NCBI RefSeq assembly: GCF_018394335.1 | Contig: NZ_CP074572.1 | Span: 1,984,001 to 2,048,000 of the forward strand | Direction of reading: 5' to 3' | DNA: 64,000 nt | Source of the DNA: Shewanella dokdonensis | GTDB taxonomy: Bacteria > Pseudomonadota > Gammaproteobacteria > Enterobacterales > Shewanellaceae | Part shown: positions 1 through 9,454 of the stretch, in pieces | Position numbering within the stretch: the stretch's first letter is position 1 | Layout of the letters: every line of letters starts with the position of its first letter | Notes under the pieces: generated by a model | The model's database searches: none | Seen by the model: the letters and a program-made list of their open reading frames with translations, nothing else | Told to the model about the DNA's origin: nothing | Position numbers and translations under genes: made by a program

Positions 1-19
1 GTTGTTATGGGGGTGTTCT

Positions 20-322
20 GTGGTCAATCGTTTGCTGATATTAACTCTTCCTGCGGTGTTGATGCTGATGGGGGCGAGTGCCTGCCAATCATCAACTCCC
101 TCGACAACCAATCCCCAAGAAACGCCAGCAACACCCGCCCCGTTAAGGCCTTGCGGTAGCGGGGCGCCGCATATCGACCGCGATAAAATTCGCCAACGCT
201 TGCTAGAAAAGGGCGTGCTCACACCTCAAATGAGCGAGCAGCAACAGCAACAGATTCTCAACGACTACATTCGCCAACGACAGCAGGCCTATAGCAAGTG
301 TCAAAAGGAGCCTAAAGCATGA
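20..322 (+). CDS. Small lipoprotein upstream of secreted protease
   Basis: Predicted lipoprotein of about 100 residues. I start it at GTG 20 because the signal peptide (VVNRLLILTLPAVLMLMGASAC) runs from there to a lipobox ending ASAC; a TTG at 2 is also open, and the gene could begin before the window. A Pro/Thr-rich linker follows, then a Gln-rich helical region containing LLEKGVLTPQMS. That motif resembles the start of the downstream protease (WLEKRGELSPNAS). Two further cysteines (PCGSG and SKCQ) could form a disulfide. The stop overlaps the protease start by 4 bases, so the two are probably translated together. I do not recognise a named family. A role as partner or inhibitor of the protease is inference. 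Confidence 0.6.
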   Translation: MVNRLLILTLPAVLMLMGASACQSSTPSTTNPQETPATPAPLRPCGSGAPHIDRDKIRQRLLEKGVLTPQMSEQQQQQILNDYIRQRQQAYSKCQKEPKA

Positions 323-3145
323 ATCGCAGAACTCTGGTTTCCTCATTGATTATTGGGTTGGCTTTACTCAGTAGCAGCGCCATGGTTGCTGCGGCTCCAG
401 CACCTCGGGATCTGGCGATTGCCAATAAACAACAGATCCTTTACTGGCTGGAAAAACGTGGTGAGTTATCGCCAAATGCGTCTGCGGCAGAGCGACAGCA
501 ACTGCTGGCGGCTTATCTGCAAGGTGGTAAGTTTTCCAAAGATCAATTAAAGCAATTGGGTCGAAATCAGCAGTTGCTAAAGGCGGCTTATCAACGAAAT
601 CAGCGTCTTGTCGATACCTCAAAGTTGCAGCGGGTATCCGCCACCGATGCCAGTGTTACCAAGACAGTAAAAGTGCTGGCGGTATTGATTGATTTTCCTG
701 ATTTGCCATACAACAACAACCGGTTAACGTCTGCCGATAGCGAAATGTATTACAGCAGCTATCCGGCATCTCATTACCAAGACTTACTCTTTTCCAGTAC
801 AGGCTTTAATGGCCCATCAGGCCAAAATCTGCAGTCTGCCAACCAGTATTATCAGGCGGCGTCAGGCGGTAGTTTCTTTTTACCGGCGATGTTAAAGGCT
901 GGTATACCGCCAGCCACAATGCGGCCTATTACGGTGCTAATGATGCTGCCAATAATAACAACGATATGCGGGCAACAGAGCTAGTAGAAGAAGCGGTGGC
1001 ATTGGCTGCCGCTAATATGTCCGCCGATGAACTGGCGCAATATGATATAGAAGATCCCTATGATCGCAATGGCGACGGTAACCTGAATGAACCTGATGGC
1101 ATTATTGACCACGTCATGGTGTTTCACTCCAGTATTGGTGAAGAAGCAGGTGGTGGCGTGTTAGGGGATGATGCTATCTGGTCGCATCGGTATTTTGTGC
1201 CCGGCAGTTATGGACAGTTGATCCCAGGTACATCCAAGCGTGTGTATGGCTATACCATTCAGCCGATTGATTCAGCAGTTGGCGTATGTGTTCATGAATT
1301 TGGCCACGATCTGGGGCTCATTGATGAATATGATACTAACAACACTGCAGATGGTGAGCCCGTAGGGGCCTGGTCGTTGATGTCAAATGGGAGTTGGACT
1401 GGGTCACCGTCAGGCTCTCAACCTACGGGTTTTAGTCCCTATGCTAGGGATTTCTTGCAGCAGCGCTATAAAGGCCGCTGGCTGGATGCACAGACGATTG
1501 ACTATACAACGCTGACTGCCGAGGGCACGGATGTTGTGCTCAATCAAGCGACTGATAGTAATCGTATTAACCAACTAGAAATCACCTTGCCACCGAGTGA
1601 AATTGCGCTGGCGACACCTTATGCCGGTGACTATCAGTATTATTCTGGGCGCGGCAATGAGCTTAATAACGCGATGTCGTTCGACGTACAGTTACCCGCC
1701 AGCAGCAATTTAACGCTGACCATGAAGGCTAAATGGGATACTGAGAAAGATTATGACTATGCCCAAGTGCTTGTGGATGGTGTCGCTGTTGCCGGAAATT
1801 ACACTGTCAGCACTAACACGGCTAACAATGCCCGAAATATCATTACTGGGGATTCGTCAACATTATCGGGGGCAGATAGTCGTGGTTGGGTTACCCTCAG
1901 TTTTGATCTGAGTGCTTATGCTGGCAATAACAAACAGATCAGTCTGGTGTATAAGACCGATGAATCACTGGGTGGCGATGGCATTCAGGTGGATAACCTT
2001 CAGATCAGCGCCGGCGCCAATGTGGTATTCGCCGATGATGCCGAGCAACCGAATGCCGACATGACACTCAACCGGTTTATTCGCACTGGCGACAGTCGTC
2101 CAGGGAAAGGGCGCAGTTATCTGGTGCAGTTACGCAGTCATAACGGCATTGACAGCGCGCTGGAACTGGCAGGTTATGATCCCGGTGTCTTGGTGTGGCT
2201 GCGAGATCAAGAGGTGCTTGATAACAATGTCAGCGATCATCCCGGCAAGGTCTTTATCGGTGTGGTAGATGCGGATCAACATCTGGTGAGTGGGCAGACA
2301 ACATTAGTACAGATCCATGATGCGGCCTTTAGTCTTTACAACCAGAGCTACTATCCAGGTGATAATTATCGTACCGCTAACAGCCTTTTTGATGACCGGG
2401 ATGATTACAGTGCCCCGAATATGCCGCAAGCGGGCATTAAACTTCCGGCACTGGGATTTACGCTGGAAGTGGTCTCTCAGGAGCTAGATTCCAGCCAAGC
2501 CACGGTCAGAGTGGCAATGGATGAAGCTGCCACTACCACAGATTTAGCGGCAACCGTTGCCACCACACAGCAGGGACTTGTGGTCAGTTTCAGTGGTAGT
2601 GCCAGTGGCGGTACTGCACCGTACAGCTATCGCTGGAATTTTGGTGATGGCACCAGTAGCACACAGCAGAATCCACAACATACTTATGCTGCCGCAGGCA
2701 GTTACAGTGTGATACTCACAGTCACTGATGCGCAGGACAGACCACATCAACCACTAAACAGGTGGTGCTTAATACTGCGCTTACTGCTGCATTTGCTAGT
2801 AATAGCAATGGCTTAACCGTGCAGTTTAATAATCAGAGCAGTGGTGGCAGCGGTACGCTCAGTTACAGTTGGAACTTTGGTGACGGTGCTAGCAGTAACC
2901 TGACATCACCCTCGCATACTTACCGTAACAGTGGCAGTTACAGTGTGACCTTGACCGTGACAGACAGCAGCAATGGCAGCAGCAGTGTCAGTAAAACGGT
3001 GACAGTGACTACGCCAGTCACCACCGATAGCACCAGTAGTTCAGGTGGCTGTGGTGGTAGTCTTGGTAGCTGGGGGATCTTCGGGCTGTTATTGGCAGCA
3101 TTGGGCCGCCGCAAACTGAATGTTAGAGCGGTGGCAGCCGATTGA
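319..3145 (+). CDS. Secreted M6-family metalloprotease with PKD domains and GlyGly-CTERM tail (two frameshifts)
   Basis: Exported zinc metallopeptidase of the immune inhibitor A (M6) type. Repaired, the frame has 943 codons. In order: signal peptide (1-25), propeptide-like helical region, M6 catalytic domain with the zinc motif HEFGHDLG near base 1293 and a downstream Met-turn (WSLMSNGSW), a jelly-roll-like segment, two PKD domains (RWNFGDG and SWNFGDG), and a C-terminal GGCGG tag, hydrophobic helix and RRK end. That tail is the GlyGly-CTERM sorting signal cut by rhombosortase and linked to type II secretion. The frame is broken near 876-884 and near 2735-2740; each needs one extra base, and the reading frame then continues through conserved sequence. 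The 3' end overlaps ubiC on the other strand by 23 bases. Sequencing error is the likeliest cause of the breaks. Confidence 0.85.
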
Positions 3146-3668
3146 GTGCTTCTGGCAGGAAAAATTCTGCCACCAATAATTGCTGCTGCTGATGCTGAAA
3201 ATAACGGCGGCGCCCCCAGATGGCGGTAGCCGCTTGCCCTAATGTGTTGGCAAGTTGCTGGATGTTTCCTGTGGTGGGGGCTTGGCCCCATTCCATGTGC
3301 CCGGGGATGAAGTTCTTATCGGTGAATAACAGTTCCCCCAATGGTTTTTGACCACGGTGTTGTAACTGAGTCAGCGATGGCGGTGCCAATGTGCGGGCAT
3401 ACACGAGCGGTAGATTATCCAAGCACAGCAGCACTTCCCGGATCCATAAGCGCTCTGCGGTTCCTGGCCATTCGCCGGGCAGTGGTGCAGATATCGTCTC
3501 GCCTAACAGGGTGACATCAAACTGCTGGCAGCACTGGCGCAAACGTTGGGTAAGACTACCATCGGCAGTCAGCCATGTTGTTAAAGCGGGTGTTAAACAT
3601 GAACGCGGTGGCTCCGCAAGCCACTGGATAATATCGCCAAAAGGGAAACCGGGACTGGTCAGATTCAT
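3123..3668 (-). CDS. ubiC: Chorismate lyase
   Basis: Cytoplasmic enzyme that converts chorismate to 4-hydroxybenzoate and pyruvate, the first committed step of ubiquinone synthesis. The 181-residue protein has the family length and typical segments: WIREVLL, an Arg-containing LVYARTLAP stretch, LGELLF, and WGRRRYF near the C-terminus. It runs divergently from the FliL-like gene, with about 100 bases between for promoters, and its 3' end overlaps the protease gene. No ubiA follows in this window, unlike in Escherichia coli. Confidence 0.92.
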   Translation of the reverse strand: MNLTSPGFPFGDIIQWLAEPPRSCLTPALTTWLTADGSLTQRLRQCCQQFDVTLLGETISAPLPGEWPGTAERLWIREVLLCLDNLPLVYARTLAPPSLTQLQHRGQKPLGELLFTDKNFIPGHMEWGQAPTTGNIQQLANTLGQAATAIWGRRRYFQHQQQQLLVAEFFLPEALNRLPPL

Positions 3669-3767
3669 CAGATAGCCGATACAATAGAAAGACTATCGGA
3701 GTCTAACACGGGGACTGCTGGTGCTAAACCGTGGATCTTTCAGTTGCCAACAGGGTGGTGCAAAGAC

Positions 3768-4190
3768 ATGCAAAAGATACTGTTACTGATATTGCTGACA
3801 CTGTTGGGCAGTTGGCTCCCTGCCCAGGCAGCCGATGCCGAAAAGGAAAAACCTGCGGCAACTGAAGATAACTATGCTTACTACGGCTTTGAGCCAGAGA
3901 TAGTGACCAATTACATCTCTAACCGTAAAAAGCTTGGATTTGTGCGTATCAGTGTCGAGCTGATGGTCAAAGACCCACAGGATTTACTGGCTATTCAGCA
4001 TCATGATCCACTACTGCGAGCCGCGATTGTTGAGATCCTAGGTGACCAGACCGAAGATAAGATTAAGTCACTTACTGGTAGAGAAGAGATCCGTAAAGAG
4101 TGCTATGAAACGGTCAATCGGCTATTGCAGCAAGAGACAGGCAAGGCGCTGGTGGTGAATTTGCTGTTTACCCGCTACCTGTACGACTAG
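3768..4190 (+). CDS. FliL-like flagellar basal body-associated protein
   Basis: Small exported or membrane-anchored protein of about 140 residues. I start it at ATG 3768 (MQKILLLILLTLLGSW), where the signal peptide begins, rather than at the upstream in-frame ATG at 3744. The mature part follows a charged linker and has the FliL-type fold signature: a beta strand VRISVELMVKD, then LLRAAIVEILGDQ and a C-terminal VVNLLFTRYL. FliL proteins sit at the flagellar stator and affect motility. This copy lies outside any flagellar operon, so its role may differ. Its stop overlaps the start region of rlmF, suggesting co-transcription. Confidence 0.75.
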   Translation: MQKILLLILLTLLGSWLPAQAADAEKEKPAATEDNYAYYGFEPEIVTNYISNRKKLGFVRISVELMVKDPQDLLAIQHHDPLLRAAIVEILGDQTEDKIKSLTGREEIRKECYETVNRLLQQETGKALVVNLLFTRYLYD

Positions 4191-5161
4191 TGATGAGTGA
4201 TGCAAAAAAGCCGCAGCTTAGGCGGGATAAAGGGTTACACCCACGTAACCGTCATCGCCAAGGCTATGATTTTAGGGCGTTAGCTCAGCAATTTCCGCCT
4301 CTGAAACGCCACCTGCTGACCACCCAATATGGTCAACTGTCGATTAATTTCAGCGAGCCTGCGGCGGTAAAAGCACTGAATGCCGCATTACTCAAACAGC
4401 ATTATCAGATCTGTGACTGGAGCCTACCAGAAGGTTACTTATGTCCGCCCGTGCCCGGACGCGAAGATTACTTGCACCATCTGGCCGATCTGTTAGCCGA
4501 AGGTGGCACTCTTCCCAAAGGTACTCACATCACTGCGCTGGATATCGGCACCGGCGCTAATGGTATCTATCCCTTGTTGGGTGCCGCCATTTATGGCTGG
4601 CGTTTTGTCGGTAGTGATATCGATGCCAAGGCATTACAGCATCTGCAATCCGTGCTTAATGCTAATCCCCGTATCGCCGCGCTTGTCAGCTTACGCCAAC
4701 AATCACAGCCGCAGCATATTTTTGCCAATATCATTCAGCCGGGTGAATATTTTGATGTCACCCTGTGTAACCCGCCCTTTCACCGCTCTGCTGCCGAAGC
4801 GCAACAAGGCAGCCTACGCAAGGTGCGCAATCTGGCGGCCAACCGTGGCGATAAGCCTACCAAACAGCCGCTGCTGAATTTTGCTGGTCGCGCTAATGAA
4901 CTCTGGTGTGATGGTGGCGAAGCCGGATTTTTACAGCGGATGATCAGCGAAAGTAAACATTATGGCGCGCAAGTGCTGTGGTTTAGCTCTTTAGTCTCCA
5001 AAGCCGAAAATTTACCACAATGTTATCGGTGGCTGACGCAACAACAGGCACAAGCAGTACGCACGCTGAAAATGGTACAAGGCAACAAACAAACCCGGAT
5101 CTTGGCCTGGAGTTTCCTTGACGAAAACATCCGTCAGACCTGGCGCAAATTTAAAGCCTGA
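4190..5161 (+). CDS. rlmF: 23S rRNA (adenine-1618-N6)-methyltransferase
   Basis: S-adenosylmethionine-dependent methyltransferase that modifies A1618 of 23S rRNA. The 323-residue protein starts with a basic segment (LHPRNRH). It has the Rossmann SAM site (ALDIGTGANGIYPLLG) around residues 117-132 and the catalytic NPPF motif (TLCNPPFHRS) near residue 190. Translation can begin at GTG 4190, sharing a base with the upstream stop, or at ATG 4193. Both keep it coupled to the FliL-like gene. Length and motifs match the family. Confidence 0.93.
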   Translation: MMSDAKKPQLRRDKGLHPRNRHRQGYDFRALAQQFPPLKRHLLTTQYGQLSINFSEPAAVKALNAALLKQHYQICDWSLPEGYLCPPVPGREDYLHHLADLLAEGGTLPKGTHITALDIGTGANGIYPLLGAAIYGWRFVGSDIDAKALQHLQSVLNANPRIAALVSLRQQSQPQHIFANIIQPGEYFDVTLCNPPFHRSAAEAQQGSLRKVRNLAANRGDKPTKQPLLNFAGRANELWCDGGEAGFLQRMISESKHYGAQVLWFSSLVSKAENLPQCYRWLTQQQAQAVRTLKMVQGNKQTRILAWSFLDENIRQTWRKFKA

Positions 5162-5288
5162 TTAGTGAAACGTCAGCCGCAGATTTTCCCGCTTTAGTAC
5201 GCTCGGCTTGTTAACTTAATTTTGGACAAATTTCGAGTTAGTAAATGCACTCTGATTGGGAAGTTTCGGATTAAAATTTGTATGGGTT

Positions 5289-5390
5289 AATACCCGTATT
5301 TACGGCTGGTTTGGCGCGCAGCGAAAACCAGTCCGACAATATTGCTGTCCGCAAAGCTTCGAACACGCTTTGCTGTAACCACTTTTGGTT
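5289..5390. repeat. Cluster of four short inverted repeats
   Basis: Four consecutive inverted repeats fill this stretch between rlmF and the end of hipA. Arms: AATAC/GTATT (5289-5300), CTGGTTT/AAACCAG (5306-5331), GCAAAGC/GCTTTGC (5351-5373) and AACCA/TGGTT (5377-5390). None has a run of T that would mark it as a simple terminator. A second hairpin cluster lies on the other side of the hipBA genes at 7397-7484. Confidence 0.6.
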
Positions 5391-5405
5391 GTTAGCCCTC
5401 CTGTA

Positions 5406-6655
5406 TTAACGCTCTAAAGAATATGGATTTAGGAACTGTCTGCGCCACCATAAATTTTTATCAACTTCACTCACTTTTGCTTCATCACAGACTTGTTGCC
5501 AATTTTTCTCTATCACATCTATCTGCTGGTCAAATATATCTGTCGCATTCTGAGGCGTAAGCAAAAATGTGCTGGCTGCTTTCATGCACACCGCAAGCTG
5601 ACTAAAGCGATTATCCCCATGAATGAGCATCGCTTGGGTCGCTTCACCACCGCTACGTCCCTGAGGACAGATATCATATGCGGGGTTAGCGATAATTGAT
5701 GCCCATCCCAGAATGCAGCATGATTTCTTGCGTGATCGTCGGTGTTACCACACAGAATGGAAAACACTAACCGGCTAAACAGTTCCCTCAAGGTCTCTTT
5801 AGGCTTTTCAAACCGAGTCCTAATAATTTCGGCAAAGGTCTCATAGCTCGCGTACCGTGCCTCCATGTCTGAAAAGCCAAATAGTGTTAACGCTGAAACG
5901 ATGGGTCGGCGTGCCCATTGACCATCTTTTTTCGCTCGGTCAAAACGCTCCACTAACAACACGTCTTTGCCGGATGTGGTCTCTATCCGAACGTTTGCAA
6001 CGTTGAGCCCTGCCAATTGAGCTAAACGCATCGCAACAAACTCAGCCTTTACAACGCTGTATTGGTCAGTTAATGCAGAGAACTTTGCAATATACTTGGT
6101 ATGGTGCTCCTCAATTAGCGCCTTGGGACGAGCTCCACCGATTGAACTTCCATGGAATAGGGCTTGATCTAACTCTGGCGTAAGGGGAACACCTTCTTCT
6201 ACCCTTTGCGCTGATTCCATTAACTCTTCCATGCTGGCATTTACTACCGAGCGTGGAACGTATTCAGTAGGAGACTGCTGGAAGTCCAGCGCGCCGATGC
6301 GATCCGAACCTGATTCGAGCAAATACGTCATTTCATCGAGATAATCGGTATCGATATCACCTCTCTTTGTTCCGACCTTCTTGTTAATAATGACGCGCCG
6401 CCCCCAAGCATCTGGGGCGCCATCACGTATACAGCTAGGCATATTAAGGCCTTCAGGCAAGGGCAAAATCCCTGCTTGAAGTGGTAGCTCTGGCTCGTAA
6501 ATGGGGATCTTATCTTGCCTGTTTAGGTAGCTTTGACCGTAGTTGAAAACCATGTTTTCCCCATCCATCTGCAACCTACCGGCGACAACTGGCGTCGTGG
6601 CGTTTGGTAACCAAATCCAAACATAGGCCTCAGCAGGACCTTTAGAAGTCGTCAT
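5406..6655 (-). CDS. hipA: HipA-type serine/threonine kinase toxin (one frameshift)
   Basis: Toxin of a type II toxin-antitoxin module. HipA kinases phosphorylate translation factors such as glutamyl-tRNA synthetase and cause growth arrest. The N-terminal domain runs to about residue 110. The kinase core follows, with the ATP-loop-like SSIGGARPKALIE, then VLLVERFDR and the catalytic CGNTDDHARNH. The frame breaks at a run of four C (5682-5685); adding one base restores PAYDICPQGRSGGEAT and gives 417 codons. It overlaps hipB by 14 bases. The break could be a sequencing error or true inactivation; other breaks in this window are of the same kind. Confidence 0.85.
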
Positions 6656-6986
6656 GTACTACCCTCTTGGTTTTCCTTGATGCTGATGGTAAAAGAGCAA
6701 GCTTGTCATCTAGGTACTTACTGTGAACATTTATGATGGTATTGCTATCACTTGAATTAAAAAGGCTAACGCCTACTATTTTAGCCACCTCAAACACCAC
6801 ACCAATTTCACACTTAGGATCTGCTTTTTCAATCCGCGAGAGCGTGCTGCGAGAGATCCCCGCACGTTCTGACACTTCCAAAGCCGTCATTTTACGTTCT
6901 AAGCGCGCTACGCGAATGAGCTTTGCCAAGAGCTCCAAAGCCTCACCTGTATAGCGAGAATACGTTCGAACAATAGATTTAGGCAT
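6642..6986 (-). CDS. hipB: HipB-type Xre-family antitoxin
   Basis: Helix-turn-helix antitoxin that should bind HipA and repress the operon. I chose ATG 6986 (MPKSIVRTY); an open frame extends to 7040 but would run through a probable operator. The Xre helix-turn-helix lies at roughly residues 28-75 (MTALEVSERAGISRSTLSRIE), followed by a basic tail (SRKTKRVV). Its 3' end overlaps hipA by 14 bases, the usual antitoxin-first arrangement. Palindromes upstream at 7080-7126 and one next to the start are likely binding sites. Confidence 0.82.
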   Translation of the reverse strand: MPKSIVRTYSRYTGEALELLAKLIRVARLERKMTALEVSERAGISRSTLSRIEKADPKCEIGVVFEVAKIVGVSLFNSSDSNTIINVHSKYLDDKLALLPSASRKTKRVVHDDF

Positions 6987-6991
6987 AACAT

Positions 6992-7007
6992 GCACCATAT
7001 ATAAAAC
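6992..7007 (-). promoter_or_regulatory. Putative HipB operator 3
   Basis: On the minus strand this reads GTTTTATATATGGTGC and matches the palindrome at 7080-7095 at 13 of 16 positions. It lies directly before the chosen hipB start, where binding would block ribosome or polymerase access. This is inference from similarity. Confidence 0.4.
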
Positions 7008-7079
7008 ATAAGGCCTATTAATGGCTCGTATAAAACACATATTACAGGATTTTGATGGTAGCTTTCAATGATGGGTTTT

Positions 7080-7095
7080 GTATCATATATGGTAC
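7080..7095. promoter_or_regulatory. Putative HipB operator 2
   Basis: GTATCATATATGGTAC, a near-perfect 16-base palindrome upstream of hipB. It starts exactly 31 bases before a second one at 7111, about three helical turns, so two dimers would sit on the same face of the DNA. Confidence 0.5.
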
Positions 7096-7110
7096 ATTAA
7101 TAACTATTAA

Positions 7111-7126
7111 GTATCATATGTGATAC
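7111..7126. promoter_or_regulatory. Putative HipB operator 1
   Basis: GTATCATATGTGATAC, a palindrome with perfect 6-base arms (GTATCA/TGATAC) around TATG. It shares its left half with the site at 7080. Autoregulation through spaced palindromes is typical for HipB proteins; the exact binding sequence here is inferred. Confidence 0.5.
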
Positions 7127-7396
7127 ACTTGATGGCTATTTATGTATTGGGTCTTGCAAACATTTTTGAAGCTGTTTATCTTCATCAAACGTCAACAAAC
7201 ACTCATGCTTCGCTATTGATAACCGTATTGTTCAGGCGTTCTTCTGACTAGCCACCATTAACTCTGTAGTATTACAAAATTTGGTTAACTCGCAGTTTAC
7301 AGAGTCAGTTGCCAGTCATGCAGATAACTCACAATGGGGCAAAAAAGTTGTATGACTCCGCAAAGGCAGACAACGCCATTTCCCCTTGGCCGCAGT

Positions 7397-7484
7397 GTGA
7401 GCGCGGAAGCTCACGACGTTAGCAAACGCAGTTTGCATAGGCGCAGCCTATTTCTTTAGCCCAGAATAGTACGATGCACCGTAC
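7397..7484. repeat. Array of four small hairpins
   Basis: Four consecutive perfect hairpins: GTGAGC/GCTCAC with a six-base loop (7397-7414), GCAAAC-GCA-GTTTGC (7422-7436), ATAGGC-GCA-GCCTAT (7437-7451) and GTACG/CGTAC (7469-7484). Two share the three-base loop GCA, and the fourth carries GCA inside its loop. The same hairpin style, with loop TGC on the listed strand, recurs at 24749-24948 and 26517-26606. The array sits downstream of the fdh regulator, which is read from the minus strand. Confidence 0.7.
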
Positions 7485-7529
7485 TTAGTGCGCTTTTGCC
7501 AATAACGACAGGTAGATCATGCGAGCTAC

Positions 7530-8435
7530 TTACTCCGGACTCCATAGCAATTGGCCGCAATCGGTCAGGTCATAACCGCCAAGCAGTGCGGCCATCTGCC
7601 GTGATGATGAACCGGCCAGCAGTTTGAACAGTTGCTGCAATTGTCGACGGAAGTAGATGCCTTGTGGCATAACAAAATCAAAGGATTCTGTCAGCAACGG
7701 CACAAATCCCAGACCGCTTTCCATGGCGACAGCCTGACAGCCAAAACCGATATCGGCATCGCCGCGCGCTAGATAGCCTGCCAACTCTCGCTCGCTATAG
7801 GCCGTGAGTACCGTATTCAGATCTTTTAGGCTGGAGCCGCGTTTCATCAGCCAGTGTTCCAGATGTTGTTGGCTGCCAGCGCCGCCTTGGCGGCTGACCC
7901 ACCGCCACGGCAGGCTCAGTACCTTATCTTCTTCCTGACATTGGTGATGCAATTCTGGGCGTACGATCAATCCCTGTTGCCGATTGTAGCCATGCACCAT
8001 GATCCACTGCTGGTGGTTGGGGTAGCCTTTTAATAGTGCGGTGTGGCGAATATTGCGCTCATCGGCGCTGCCCCAGTGCAGAGTGCAAACATCGGCATAG
8101 CCTTTGGACAGCAGTTCCAGTCCTAGCCGCGACCCTGTGGCGCTGTAACTTATCAGTTCACGACTGCCAACCTCTGCCATTAAGCGGGCGACCTGCATTG
8201 ACAGTAGCGGATCATCACTGCCGGTGATCAGCAAACGGTCAGACAACATGCCGCTGTGGCAGGAATCCATCAGCCAGCGGTCGATTAGGATTTTTGGAAA
8301 CAGCCATTTACCAGTGATTTTGGTGGCTGGCAGCATCCGGTCATTCGCCATGGCGTAGACCTTTTTCTCATTCAGATCCAGATACTCCGCTACCTGCTTG
8401 GCACTCATATATACCAGTTCACTGGGTTCGGTCAT
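7530..8435 (-). CDS. Helix-turn-helix regulator with periplasmic-binding-protein-like sensor domain
   Basis: One-component regulator of 301 residues. Residues 8-60 form an excisionase/MerR-like helix-turn-helix (YMSAKQVAEYLDLNEKKVYA, with a wing KWLFPK). The rest resembles the PBP-like domain related to molybdate-binding ModA proteins, with a ligand-site-like stretch (GDADIGFGCQAVA) near residue 225. Its start overlaps the fdhD stop as TAATG, so the two form one operon. Given the molybdenum- or tungsten-dependent enzymes next door, sensing of molybdate, tungstate or a cofactor form is a reasonable inference; the ligand is not shown by the sequence. Confidence 0.75.
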   Translation of the reverse strand: MTEPSELVYMSAKQVAEYLDLNEKKVYAMANDRMLPATKITGKWLFPKILIDRWLMDSCHSGMLSDRLLITGSDDPLLSMQVARLMAEVGSRELISYSATGSRLGLELLSKGYADVCTLHWGSADERNIRHTALLKGYPNHQQWIMVHGYNRQQGLIVRPELHHQCQEEDKVLSLPWRWVSRQGGAGSQQHLEHWLMKRGSSLKDLNTVLTAYSERELAGYLARGDADIGFGCQAVAMESGLGFVPLLTESFDFVMPQGIYFRRQLQQLFKLLAGSSSRQMAALLGGYDLTDCGQLLWSPE

Positions 8436-9298
8436 TATCTCTCCTGCGTAACCGCTTGGTTTGATTGGATGTCATCAAATTCTATGTTGTCGGCGCCATG
8501 ATACACCAGAAAATGCCGCCCTTTCGCGCGGGCGATCATGGTAATTCCCAGTTGTTGCGCTAGTTCTAGTCCCATTTGGGTCACGCCGCTGCGAGACAAC
8601 AGCACCGGAATGCCCATTTTGGCCACCTTGATGACCATCTCTGAGGTCAGACGGCCAGTAGTATAGAAAATCATATTGCCGCCGTCTTGTTGCTTCAACC
8701 ACATCTCGCCAGCAAGTGTATCAACGGCGTTGTGACGGCCGACATCTTCCACAAATGAGCTGATGTTGTCTTCTATGCAAACGCCGCAGCCATGTACTGC
8801 ACCTGCATTCTTGTAGGTGTCATTATATTGGGCGATATTGCGCAGCAAACTGTAAATCATGCTTTGTTTAAGGTGGGGCTCTGGCAGGGAAATATTGTCC
8901 AAGCCTTCCATAAAACCACCAAATACTGTGCCTTGACCACAACCTGTGGTGACGGTTTTTTCCGCTAGTTTAGCGTCTAGATCTTGCGCCTGCTCTTTGG
9001 TGATCACCGCTGCGGAGTTTACTTCCCAATCAACAATCACCGATTCCAGTTGTGTAACATCACTGATAAATCCTTGGTTTTTCAAATATCCCAGCGCTAA
9101 GGCTTCGGGTCTAGCGCCTAGTGTCATCAGGGTGACAATCGGGCGCCAGTTGAGATACACCGTCAGTGGCCGCTCACACGCAACGGATTTTTGCTGAACA
9201 ACCCCGTTTTCGTCGATAGCGGTGACATTGATGGTGAGTGGCACTTCAGTTGCGGTTTTTATCAGATGCAGCTTGGCTTGGGTCATGATAGGACTCAT
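8435..9298 (-). CDS. fdhD: Formate dehydrogenase accessory sulfurtransferase
   Basis: FdhD transfers sulfur to the molybdenum cofactor of formate dehydrogenase, which is needed for activity. The sequence has the family motifs: CGQG (TTGCGQGTVFGG) near residue 120, GAVHGCGVC, EDVGRHNAVDT and TGRLTSEMV, then a C-terminal RAKGRHF. The start is uncertain: ATG 9298 is used, ATG 9286 is equally possible, and a TTG at 9310 is also open. None has a strong ribosome site. It is divergent from the DUF3305 gene, about 260 bases away. Confidence 0.92.
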   Translation of the reverse strand: MSPIMTQAKLHLIKTATEVPLTINVTAIDENGVVQQKSVACERPLTVYLNWRPIVTLMTLGARPEALALGYLKNQGFISDVTQLESVIVDWEVNSAAVITKEQAQDLDAKLAEKTVTTGCGQGTVFGGFMEGLDNISLPEPHLKQSMIYSLLRNIAQYNDTYKNAGAVHGCGVCIEDNISSFVEDVGRHNAVDTLAGEMWLKQQDGGNMIFYTTGRLTSEMVIKVAKMGIPVLLSRSGVTQMGLELAQQLGITMIARAKGRHFLVYHGADNIEFDDIQSNQAVTQER

Positions 9299-9454
9299 GC
9301 AAAAAAACAAGACCCAGAACTAGCAATAATCATACCCGCCATACCTGAGAGCATAAATGCGTGATCTACTGCAACTCTCTGCATGATGACAGTGTATATT
9401 GTGCAAAGTGTCATTTGAGGTGCGACATATTGTCCGTGACCAGGGCTGGAATAC

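Larger units (their letters stand above)
7041..7529. other. Intergenic region between hipB and the fdh regulator
   Basis: Non-coding stretch of about 490 bases. It holds the two upstream hipB palindromes, an AT-rich part, a long-range inverted repeat (ACTCTGT near 7260, ACAGAGT near 7300) and the hairpin array at 7397-7484. I see no credible gene in it. Confidence 0.6.

Noticed and set aside
5377..5400. Possible integron attC core (GTTAGCC) next to hipA
   Set aside because: The integron core needs GTTRRRY. GTTAGCC fails at the third R, no matching RYYYAAC partner was found, and there is no integrase gene in the window.
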